From CAIYRG01 sp964494505 (lineage in GTDB: Bacteria > Pseudomonadota > Alphaproteobacteria > Micropepsales > Micropepsaceae): a stretch of 64,000 bases of DNA. Both the position numbers and the translations under genes were made by a program. Every line of letters begins with the position of its first letter. The stretch's first letter is position 1. Below are positions 1 through 6,483 of the stretch, piece after piece. The stretch lies in contig CAZBRO010000008.1 of NCBI GenBank assembly GCA_964494505.1, positions 1-64,000 of the forward strand. The letters run 5' to 3'. Below the pieces are notes generated by a model. The model worked only from the letters and a program-made list of their open reading frames with translations. It did not search any database and was not told where the DNA came from.

Positions 1-104
1 CGGCCGCCCCTTCCACCGCCTGCGGCGGTCCCCCTCCCCCGTAAACGGGGGAGGACCGCCCCCTCCGGCGCTGCGCGCCACCTTCCCCGTAAACGGGGGA
101 GGAC
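1..104 (-). repeat. Two double-hairpin repeat units (family A), reverse orientation
   Basis: Two copies of the family A element lie in tandem. Each has a large hairpin (CCTCCCCCG, loop TAAA, CGGGGGAGG; 33-54, and a one-mismatch copy at 81-102) and a smaller variable hairpin (CCGCC-TGC-GGCGG near 17-29; GGCGC-TGC-GCGCC near 67-79), preceded by a C-rich tract. Bases 1-55 are identical to 530-584, which is the 3' end of the DUF559 gene. The window edge may therefore hold the last codons of a second such gene, ending at the TAA at 42-44, but only the repeat-derived part is visible. Confidence 0.85.
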
Positions 105-132
105 TAAAGGGGGATTTGCTATACGATTAGGG

Positions 133-185
133 TCCTCCCCTGCGCAGCGGGGGAGGGGGACCATGCGCAGCATGGTGGAGAGGGC
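133..185 (+). repeat. Family A double-hairpin unit, forward orientation
   Basis: The large hairpin is CCTCCCCTGC-GCA-GCGGGGGAGG (134-156) with one T:G mismatch. It is followed by GGGA and a perfect small hairpin CCATGC-GCA-GCATGG (162-176), then TGGAGAGGGC. This is the mirror image of the unit at 529-584, so the pair forms inverted repeats around the DUF559 gene. The small hairpin contains two ATG triplets that are in frame with that gene. Confidence 0.85.
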
Positions 186-186
186 A

Positions 187-573
187 ATGCGGGCTCCGGT
201 TCTGACGTTCAAACGCGCGCGCGCCTTGCGCAGAACCATGACGTTGCCCGAGGTCATTCTTTGGCGCCATTTGCGGGGCGACGCTCTGGCCGGGTTGCGC
301 TTTCGGCGACAACATCCCGTCGGACCATACATTCTCGATTTCTTCTGTCATGCGGCGCGGCTTGCTATCGAAATCGACGGAGGTGCGCACGAAAGCACTG
401 ATCGTGCCGCGCATGACCGGCGCCGCGACCGCTGGCTCACCGGACAGAGCATCAGAGTTTTGCGTTTCGCCGCGCGGGACGTGTTGGACGAGGCAAGGCT
501 GGAATATGTGCTGGCCGGTATTCAGCTTGCGGCCGCCCCTTCCACCGCCTGCGGCGGTCCCCCTCCCCCGTAA
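187..573 (+). CDS. DUF559 domain endonuclease-like protein
   Basis: This 128-residue protein belongs to DUF559, a family with a PD-(D/E)XK restriction-endonuclease-like fold related to the Vsr mismatch nuclease. The signature is visible: TLPEVILWRHLR near residues 19-30, FRRQHPVGPYILDFF at 39-53 with Asp51, and the strand LAIEIDGGAHE at 59-69 carrying Glu62 and Asp64. The ATG at 187 gives the usual family N-terminus; in-frame ATGs at 163 and 172 lie inside the upstream repeat. The last 13 or so residues (Ala, Pro and Gly rich) and the TAA stop are encoded by the downstream repeat, the stop being the loop of its large hairpin. The substrate is unknown. The embedding between inverted repeats suggests a mobile or repeat-associated unit. 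Confidence 0.85.
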   Translation: MRAPVLTFKRARALRRTMTLPEVILWRHLRGDALAGLRFRRQHPVGPYILDFFCHAARLAIEIDGGAHESTDRAAHDRRRDRWLTGQSIRVLRFAARDVLDEARLEYVLAGIQLAAAPSTACGGPPPP

Positions 574-637
574 ACGGGGGAGGAGCGCCCCCTCCGGCGC
601 TTCGCGCTTTCCTCCCCCGTAAACGGGGGAGGAAAGG
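529..637 (-). repeat. Two family A double-hairpin units, reverse orientation
   Basis: The first unit (530-584) is identical over 55 bases to 1-55 and supplies the 3' end and stop codon of the DUF559 gene. The second (586-637) has the small hairpin GCGC-TTC-GCGC and the large hairpin CCTCCCCCG-TAAA-CGGGGGAGG. Both lie in the convergent gap before the cytochrome gene that ends at 648, and either could act as a bidirectional transcription barrier. Confidence 0.85.
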
Positions 638-647
638 ATCGCCGGCG

Positions 648-1238
648 TCAGTATTTGGCGGGGTAGAGGTCGATGAAGCCGTCGCGGTTGGGCATCTGCA
701 CCTTCATCAGCGTGTCCTTGTTCAGGACGTCGCCGTCCTTGAGGAGGCCGTTCAGATTGAAGATGTAGGCAACCGTCGCGTAGACCTCGTCATTGGTCAG
801 CGATTTGGGCTGGGTCCACGGCATCGCCCGGCGCACGAAATCGAACACCATGCTCGGATAGGGCCAATAGGAGCCCACCGTCTGCACCGGCTGGGCAGGC
901 GCCTTCAGCGTGCCGACACCGCCGAAGAGGCGCGGGCCGCCCATCCCGCCCTCACCGCCCGCTCCATGGCAGGAGGCGCATTTGACCGCATAAATGGCCT
1001 TGCCCTGGGCCGGCGTGCCGGAGCCCGCGGGCAGGCCCTTGCCGTCGGGCGTGATGGTGATGTCCCAGCCGGCGGCGTCCGCTTCGCTGATCGGTTTGCC
1101 GAAATGGGGCGCATCGGCCGCGGAAGCCGCGGTTGCAAGCGCGATGGAAGCGCCAATTGCGAGGAGGAAAGTGCACCCCCTCACCCCGGCCCTCTCCCCC
1201 TGGAGGGGAGAGGGGATTGCGATCTTAGACATAGACAT
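648..1238 (-). CDS. Monohaem c-type cytochrome, SoxD-like subunit of sulfite dehydrogenase
   Basis: This 196-residue periplasmic cytochrome c matches the N-terminal haem domain of SoxD, the electron acceptor of the molybdenum sulfite dehydrogenase SoxC. Haem attachment is CASCH (Cys87, Cys90, His91), and Met139 in RRAMPW is the likely sixth ligand. The strings VGSYWPYPSMVFDFV and MPNRDGFI are typical of SoxD. Classical SoxD carries two haem domains and is about twice this length, so this is a shortened form. The start ATG lies inside the end of soxC, a 14-base overlap. A dispersed palindromic repeat is translated in frame as residues 6-21 of the signal peptide, and no alternative in-frame start lies downstream of it. 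The hydrophobic core and AxA-type cleavage region (residues 23-41) are intact. Confidence 0.88.
   Translation of the reverse strand: MSMSKIAIPSPLQGERAGVRGCTFLLAIGASIALATAASAADAPHFGKPISEADAAGWDITITPDGKGLPAGSGTPAQGKAIYAVKCASCHGAGGEGGMGGPRLFGGVGTLKAPAQPVQTVGSYWPYPSMVFDFVRRAMPWTQPKSLTNDEVYATVAYIFNLNGLLKDGDVLNKDTLMKVQMPNRDGFIDLYPAKY
1175..1215. repeat. Palindromic dispersed repeat (family C) inside the cytochrome signal sequence
   Basis: The element reads CTCACCCCGGCC followed by the hairpin CTCTCCCC-CTGGAG-GGGAGAG. Similar elements are widespread in proteobacterial intergenic regions. Here it lies inside a coding region and is read on the minus strand as IPSPLQGERAGVRG, in frame with the SoxD-like signal peptide. 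Confidence 0.75.
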
Positions 1239-2541
1239 GGGTGACGGCTCCGTTGGCGGCGATGCCCCAGCTCGAAATTGAATTGACGTGGTTCATCGGG
1301 AAGGCATTCACATTGGGCGTGTTGCGGGGCTCGCCGCGCTCGGCATAGAGCTTCTGGCGGGTCGGCTGCACATTGCCGCCTTCGTCTGTTGCGCGGCTCA
1401 TGACGACCGCGGGCGCGCCGCTCCAGTTCCAGGGCATCCGGAAGCGGGTCAGCGCCTTGGGCAGCACCGGGGCCTGGAGTGCGGCCAAGGCCCAGGACTT
1501 GCCGCCGTCGGCGGAAACCTCGACCTTGTCGATCCGTCCGTGTGCGGACCATGCGAGGCCGCTGATCTCGTAATAACCGGGGGCGGGCATCTGCATGGTG
1601 GGCGAGGGCCGGGTGATGAAGCTCTTCACCTCCATCGGATAGTAGAAGCGCCAGGCCTTCCCCGATTCCAGCAGCAGCGTGTATTGGCGCGATTCGTTGA
1701 TCGCCATCGCGGGCTCGTCGGTGAGCTTCAGCCGGCGCAGCCATTTGACGTTCATGTTGCCTTCATAGCCCGGCACCATCAGGCGGATCGGATAACCGTT
1801 CCACGGCATGATACGTTCGCCGTTCTGGTAGAAGACGATCATCGCATCGTCCATCAGCTTGGCGGTCGGGATCGAGCGCTGCATGGTGACGCCGTCCGCC
1901 CCTTCGGCGATCGCCCATGTCGCCTTGGGATCGACGCCGGCTTCGGCCAAAAGCGTGGAGACGCGGATGCCTGTCCATTCCGAGCACGAGAGCAGCCCGT
2001 GCAGCGCCTGTACGTTCGCCTGGATCGGCTCCTTCGACCACATGCCTGCGGAATTGCCGCCGCATTCGACGAAGCGGATGTGCGATTCCATCGGATAACG
2101 CATGAGGTCGTTCAAGGAAAAGATCAGCGGCTGCTTCACCATCCCGTGGATCAAGAGCCGGTGCTTGTCGGGGTCGATGTCCGGGGCGCCTGCGCGTGCG
2201 ACGACGAAGTGCACGCCGTTGGGCGTGATGATTCCGTCGAGCAGATGATGGGGCGTTCGCGCCTGGCCGGTGCCGATGCCGTTGTTGGGCGCGATCAGGT
2301 GCGCGACCTTGGCCTCGAACTTGGACGGATTTGAATAGGGCGGAATCGGCGCGCCGATGGTCGTGCTCCAGGGATCGTTGGCCAGCGGTTCGGCAGCGGC
2401 CGTCGCGATGCCGCCGATGCTCGCGGCCGCTGCGGTTCCGGCGAATACCGCGCCGCTCGTCAGCAGCGCGCGGCGGTCGAGCAGGCCGTTGCCCGCGACC
2501 TGTGGAATCTCGATGTTGCCGATGTCGCGCGATTTGCCCAT
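1225..2541 (-). CDS. soxC: Sulfite dehydrogenase molybdopterin subunit SoxC
   Basis: This 438-residue protein is the molybdenum-cofactor subunit of periplasmic sulfite (sulfane) dehydrogenase, which passes electrons to a SoxD-type cytochrome. It has a twin-arginine signal (DRRALL, Arg23-Arg24, then a hydrophobic stretch to about residue 50), as expected for a cofactor-loaded exported enzyme. The molybdenum-ligand cysteine is Cys160 in FVECGGNS. The sulfite-oxidase core runs through GYPIRLMVPGYEGNMNVKWL and ends in a dimerisation domain with VEVSADGGKSW. The cytochrome gene follows with a 14-base overlap. No soxXYZAB gene is present in the window, so this is an orphan soxCD-type pair, probably used to oxidise sulfite. 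Confidence 0.92.
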   Translation of the reverse strand: MGKSRDIGNIEIPQVAGNGLLDRRALLTSGAVFAGTAAAASIGGIATAAAEPLANDPWSTTIGAPIPPYSNPSKFEAKVAHLIAPNNGIGTGQARTPHHLLDGIITPNGVHFVVARAGAPDIDPDKHRLLIHGMVKQPLIFSLNDLMRYPMESHIRFVECGGNSAGMWSKEPIQANVQALHGLLSCSEWTGIRVSTLLAEAGVDPKATWAIAEGADGVTMQRSIPTAKLMDDAMIVFYQNGERIMPWNGYPIRLMVPGYEGNMNVKWLRRLKLTDEPAMAINESRQYTLLLESGKAWRFYYPMEVKSFITRPSPTMQMPAPGYYEISGLAWSAHGRIDKVEVSADGGKSWALAALQAPVLPKALTRFRMPWNWSGAPAVVMSRATDEGGNVQPTRQKLYAERGEPRNTPNVNAFPMNHVNSISSWGIAANGAVTHVYV

Positions 2542-2882
2542 GGGTTCCTCCCCTGTTCGCTTGGCGGCAGTTTACCCTATCGAGGAGCGGCGTCATTGTG
2601 CTCGCTTGGATACCACGCTTAGTGCTCGGCCCCTCGGAAGTAGTACGGGATCGTACATTTCCTAACCGCAATTTCACGCGCGCCTCGCGGCGGATTTGCT
2701 AAGTTCCCGCTGCGCTGAAAACAGCGTGAAGTACCCCAACGACGTACCCCCCGCTGGCGACTGACCCCCGCCGGCGGGGTTTTTATTTGTGCTGACGGGC
2801 GCCAAGGGGGGGCGCGCCCTTGCGCGGCCGGGCGCCAGCCGTGCTAAGAGGGCGAAATCGGCAAACGCCACGGGAGGACTGC
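2542..2882. other. Intergenic region with structured plus-strand segment
   Basis: This 341-base gap lies between the divergent soxC and DUF1330 genes. No protein gene is supported in it. On the plus strand, 2712-2790 holds a short stem CGCTG-AAAA-CAGCG, two direct copies of GTACCCC (near 2730-2752), a CAGCG/CGCTG long-range pairing option and a strong intrinsic terminator. This arrangement would suit a small RNA or a leader with attenuation upstream of the DUF1330 gene. The soxC promoter must also lie here, but I could not identify it. Confidence 0.5.
2766..2784 (+). terminator. Intrinsic terminator without an upstream plus-strand gene
   Basis: A perfect 14-base palindrome, CCCCGCC/GGCGGGG (2766-2779), is followed directly by TTTTT. 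The nearest plus-strand coding sequence upstream is the DUF559 gene, two kilobases away, so this terminator probably ends a non-coding or leader transcript. Confidence 0.75.
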
Positions 2883-3179
2883 ATGGCCAAGGGATATTGG
2901 ATCACCACCTATCGTTCGATTTCGAACCCGGACGCACTGGCGGCCTATTCCAAGCTCGCGGGGCCGGCGCTGGTGGCCCAAGGGGGCAAGTTCCTGGTTC
3001 GCAGCGTGGCGAAGAAGGCGATGGAAAACGGCGTCATCCAGCGCACCGTGGTGATCGAATTCCCGACCCTGGAAGCGGCGATGGCCGCCTATGACAGCCC
3101 CGCCTACAAAGAGGCGCTGGCGGCATTGGCAGGCACCGCCGACCGCGACATGCGCATCGTGGAAGGCTGGGAAGGTTAA
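2883..3179 (+). CDS. DUF1330 family protein
   Basis: This is a 98-residue soluble protein of the DUF1330 family, small ferredoxin-like-fold (dimeric alpha/beta barrel) proteins of unknown function. Typical features are the N-terminal GYWITTYRSISNPDALAAYSKLAGP, the VVIEFPTLEAAMAAYDSPAYKEAL segment and the IVEGW end. The ATG at 2883 is preceded by GGGAGGA with good spacing. It stands alone, about 100 bases behind an intrinsic terminator that could attenuate it, and converges on the CRP-family gene. No catalytic role can be assigned. Confidence 0.85.
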   Translation: MAKGYWITTYRSISNPDALAAYSKLAGPALVAQGGKFLVRSVAKKAMENGVIQRTVVIEFPTLEAAMAAYDSPAYKEALAALAGTADRDMRIVEGWEG

Positions 3180-3206
3180 CCCTTCGGCGCGAGAACCCGT
3201 GGACGT

Positions 3207-3905
3207 TTACTCCGATCCCGGTTCATCCGTTTCGCCATTATTCCTGATCTGCGGGTGGTCGTGCAGGACGACGCTCAAGAGCGAACTGTGCACTTCCAGC
3301 TTCCCGTTGTAACTGATGAAGCCCAGTTTGCGGAATTTGTTCATGAAGAAGCTCACGCGTGACCGGGTCGTTCCGATCATGTCGGCAAGGGTCTCCTGGC
3401 TCACCTTGGCGATGATGGTTTCGGGCTTGCCTTCCTTTCCGTAGTTCGCAAGCAGAAGCAGCGCCCTTGCCAATCGCTTTTCGCTCGAATTGAAAAGCTG
3501 ATCGACCAAATCCTCCTCGACCCGGATCGTCCGCGCCAAGAGATGCGCAAGGAACAGTTCGGAGAAGGCCTGCTCGTCATGCAGTACGCGCATGATGACC
3601 TCCTTCTCGATCCGCGTGATCTCGCACTCGGTCATGGTGACTGCCGTCGCCATGCGGCGCTTCTGCCCGGCAAGGCATCCTTCGCCGCAGAATTCCTCCT
3701 TTCCGAGAATCGCCACCACGGCTTCCTTGCCCTGCTGGGAGATCACGAAGACCTTGACCTTGCCCTTCAGGATATAAAAAACCGAATCCGCGGACTCGCC
3801 TTGCGCAAAGACAGTTTGATTCTTGGGATAAAGAGCGACCGTTCGGCCCGTGCTGGCACTGGCCAGGAAGACTTTCGAATCGAATGGCGCAACTGAATTA
3901 GTCAA
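3207..3905 (-). CDS. CRP/FNR family transcriptional regulator
   Basis: This 232-residue regulator has an N-terminal cyclic-nucleotide-binding-type beta barrel (about residues 23-120), a dimerisation helix, and a C-terminal winged helix-turn-helix with SQETLADMIGTTRSRVSFFMNKFRKLG at 169-195. The first domain has Cys73 and Cys77 (EFCGEGC) but not the N-terminal cysteine cluster of FNR, so it is not a classic iron-sulfur oxygen sensor. The effector is unknown. It is divergent from the ice-binding-like gene at 4165, which it might control, although I found no clear operator between them. Confidence 0.88.
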   Translation of the reverse strand: MTNSVAPFDSKVFLASASTGRTVALYPKNQTVFAQGESADSVFYILKGKVKVFVISQQGKEAVVAILGKEEFCGEGCLAGQKRRMATAVTMTECEITRIEKEVIMRVLHDEQAFSELFLAHLLARTIRVEEDLVDQLFNSSEKRLARALLLLANYGKEGKPETIIAKVSQETLADMIGTTRSRVSFFMNKFRKLGFISYNGKLEVHSSLLSVVLHDHPQIRNNGETDEPGSE

Positions 3906-4164
3906 GCCGAAGCCTCGTGGGGAAAAGTGTCTAGAATTATTACAGCACTATCGTGGCCGGCCCATGATCAAATTTGCACAGTTCGGTTGCGTCGCTGACG
4001 AAATCGTACCGCCGGGCGCATATTCCACGCAACCGGCACGCGCCGCAAAAGTGAACGGAACACGCGCAAAGTGATCAATATTAGACAGACTTACACAACC
4101 CGGATCGCCTAGCGTCATCATGCGATTGGCTGTTCTGCGAGGCCGATCAGACGCGGGGGGAACC

Positions 4165-5094
4165 GTGATCGCGAGACAATCTGATAGTGAAATTATTCGT
4201 TCGAGCACTGCGCGCGAACATGGGTGTTCATCGGCTTTTCTTGCACGCGGCGTCCCTGCAATCGCCATGTCGTTGGCAGGATTTCTGTGGGCCTCCTCGG
4301 CATTGGCCACACCGATCCTTGGTTCGGCGCAGAGTTTCGCGGTCTTGGGAGCCTCCACGGTGACCAATACCGGTTCAACCACGATCACCGGTGACCTGGG
4401 AGTTTACCCAGGGCTTGCGATCACAGGGGCGGGCACGATCACGCTCACGGGAACGATGCACGCGGGCGATGCGGTCGCGCAGCAGGCTCAGAGCGATGCC
4501 CTCAGTGCCTACACCACTCTTTCGGGCCTCTCGGTGACGCACGATTATTCGGGTACGGATCTGGGTTCGTTGCCCACGCTCTCTCCCGGGGTCTACAAGT
4601 TCGATACGTCGGCGCAGTTGACGAACACGCTCACGCTCGACTTCGCGAGCAATCCCGGCGGGACCTTCGTGTTCCAGATAGGGACGACGCTCACCACCGC
4701 CAGCTCCTCGGTTGTCGATGTGCTGAACGGCAGTTCCCTGAGCCAGGTGTATTGGCAGGTTGGCAGCTCCGCGACGCTCGGCACGAGCACGGTATTCGCC
4801 GGAAACATCCTCGCCGACCAGAGCATCACCCTGAATACAACCGCGAAGATCCTGTGCGGCCGGGCAATCGCCCTTAATGCCGCCGTCACGATGGACACCA
4901 ATACCATCTCCAACGATTGCAACGCCGACAATGGCGGCACCGGCCGCACCGACTACGGCAGCGGGGGATATAGCGGCGGTACCTCTTCGGTTCCGGAGCC
5001 TGGCTCGCTGTTTCTGCTCGTCTCGGGCCTGATCGGCATGGGGGCGGCGACGTGGAAGGGACGTCCAGCGCCGCCGCGGCTGAGCCGTCTGTAA
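4165..5094 (+). CDS. Secreted ice-binding-like (DUF3494) protein with PEP-CTERM sorting tail
   Basis: This is a 309-residue exported protein. A hydrophobic segment (AIAMSLAGFLWASSALA) precedes a DUF3494 domain that begins LGSAQSFAVLGASTVTNTG, with GDLGVYPG, TLSPGVYKFDTSA and VYWQVGSSATLGTSTVFAGN, all typical of the family that includes bacterial ice-binding adhesins. It ends in SVPEPGSLFLLVSGLIG followed by basic residues, a PEP-CTERM signal processed by an exosortase. No exosortase gene is in the window. The GTG at 4165 has GGGGGGA just upstream; an in-frame ATG at 4120 would add 15 residues. The domain also occurs in cell-surface adhesins that do not bind ice, so the ligand is uncertain. 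Confidence 0.85.
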   Translation: MIARQSDSEIIRSSTAREHGCSSAFLARGVPAIAMSLAGFLWASSALATPILGSAQSFAVLGASTVTNTGSTTITGDLGVYPGLAITGAGTITLTGTMHAGDAVAQQAQSDALSAYTTLSGLSVTHDYSGTDLGSLPTLSPGVYKFDTSAQLTNTLTLDFASNPGGTFVFQIGTTLTTASSSVVDVLNGSSLSQVYWQVGSSATLGTSTVFAGNILADQSITLNTTAKILCGRAIALNAAVTMDTNTISNDCNADNGGTGRTDYGSGGYSGGTSSVPEPGSLFLLVSGLIGMGAATWKGRPAPPRLSRL

Positions 5095-5365
5095 AAGCCT
5101 TCGACAGGCCGCATTGCACACGCGCTGGTGAGTTTTCCGGACCCGAATTATTTGTTTTCACGAAATCTGGAACAATCCGGCGCTTGGTCAATCGGGTACA
5201 GACGAGCTTGCGCCTCAAGCCTAACCTCAACGCGCTGGGTGCTTCCCATGAGCCCCCCCACGCGATCACCCAGCCATGGCCCGGGCGATTGGTTGACGCC
5301 GTCGCCCGGGCGCCGTCTTCAATCGGCAGCGAATGGCTGCGTGAACGTGGGGAGGAGCGTGAGGT

Positions 5366-6463
5366 GTGCGTATGGCCGTGGCAAACAGAGATCCCGCATC
5401 GGGACACCCCGATGACGGCGACAGATGGCCCTTCCCGCGCCAACGGCCGTCCCTGCTGGAGATGGAAGGCAATAATTCCCTGGCCAAAGCTATTGTTGCA
5501 ACCGTCCGCGAGCCGCTCATCGTCATCGACCGTGGTCTGCGTATCCTGACTGCAAGCCGCTCCTTTTACAGTCTGTTTCAGGTCGATGCCCAAGAGATAC
5601 GGGGCCAGCTCCTTTGCGAGATGCCGGCCGCACGGTGGGACATTGCCGCCCTGCGCCTGCTGCTGGAGAACGTGATTTCGAGCGCCGTCGCCATCGAAGC
5701 CTATGACGTGGAACTCGAGGTTCCAGGCCTGGGGCGGCGCCACATGTTGCTCGACGCCCGCCCGGTTCCGGACGAGCACAACTCCAATGTCGCTATGCTG
5801 GTCGGTCTCGAGGACGTGACGCTACGGCGAGAAGCCGACCGGCTGAAGGACACGCTGCTGCGGCAGCAAAGTGTTCTGATCGGCGAAATCCAGCATCGGG
5901 TCAGCAATAGTCTGCAAATCATCGCCAGCATATTGTTGTTGAAGGCCCGCAAGGTACAGTCTGAGGAAACCCGCTATCACCTGAACGATGTGCACAAGCG
6001 GGTGGTTTCGATTGCCACCGTCCAGCGCCAATTGCGCGCGGCCAGCCGGAATGACGACGTCGACGTCGGTCCGTACCTGACAACCTTGTGCAACGAGCTT
6101 GCCAGTTCGATGATCGGGGACGACGGTGCGGTGACGGTGACGGCCGTCGCCACGGGCGGCGCCGCCAAGGCAGACCAGGCCGTGAGCTTCGGTCTCATCG
6201 TCACAGAACTCGTGATAAACGCGCTCAAACATGCATTTCCGGATGGGCGCAAAGGCCATATCGCAGTCGAATTCGCGAGAGACGGGGCAGCCTGGCGTTT
6301 GGCGGTGTCCGACAATGGCGTCGGACGGCAACACACCGGCGAGCCAGATCATGTCGGTCTCGGAACCAGTATCGTCGAGGCCCTCGCCGCTCAGCTGAAG
6401 GCCACGGTGAACATCTCCGATTGCCATCCCGGCACGGCGACGGAGATCGTCCACGCCGGTTGA
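5366..6463 (+). CDS. PAS-containing sensor histidine kinase, HisKA_2/HWE type
   Basis: This 365-residue kinase has no membrane segment. A PAS domain (about residues 38-150, IVATVREPLIVIDRGLRILTASRSF onwards) is followed by the phosphoacceptor helix LIGEIQHRVSNSLQIIASIL with His177, and an ATPase domain with VTELVINALKHAFP and DNGVG. Kinases of this type often feed single-domain regulators or the PhyR general stress pathway in Alphaproteobacteria; no partner lies beside it. The GTG start at 5366 has GGAGGA ahead; the ATG at 5372 with GAGG seven bases upstream is equally plausible. Confidence 0.88.
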   Translation: MRMAVANRDPASGHPDDGDRWPFPRQRPSLLEMEGNNSLAKAIVATVREPLIVIDRGLRILTASRSFYSLFQVDAQEIRGQLLCEMPAARWDIAALRLLLENVISSAVAIEAYDVELEVPGLGRRHMLLDARPVPDEHNSNVAMLVGLEDVTLRREADRLKDTLLRQQSVLIGEIQHRVSNSLQIIASILLLKARKVQSEETRYHLNDVHKRVVSIATVQRQLRAASRNDDVDVGPYLTTLCNELASSMIGDDGAVTVTAVATGGAAKADQAVSFGLIVTELVINALKHAFPDGRKGHIAVEFARDGAAWRLAVSDNGVGRQHTGEPDHVGLGTSIVEALAAQLKATVNISDCHPGTATEIVHAG

Positions 6464-6483
6464 AGCGGGGCCGCGCGCGCGAT

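Noticed and set aside
1288..2334. 348-codon plus-strand frame opposite soxC
   Set aside because: It mirrors the soxC gene in high-GC sequence and shows no domain; soxC is unambiguous.
2674..2871. 65-codon minus-strand open frame between soxC and the DUF1330 gene
   Set aside because: It has low-complexity Arg/Ala/Pro content, runs across the plus-strand terminator and has no ribosome binding site; it looks like a chance frame.
3906..4119. Possible FNR-type half-sites (TGATCAA) upstream of the ice-binding-like gene
   Set aside because: Only half-sites are present, not a TTGA-N6-TCAA dyad.
5095..5365. Search for an EcfG-type (GGAAC-N16-CGTT) promoter upstream of the HWE kinase
   Set aside because: A GGAAC is present at about 5169, but no CGTT follows at the right distance.
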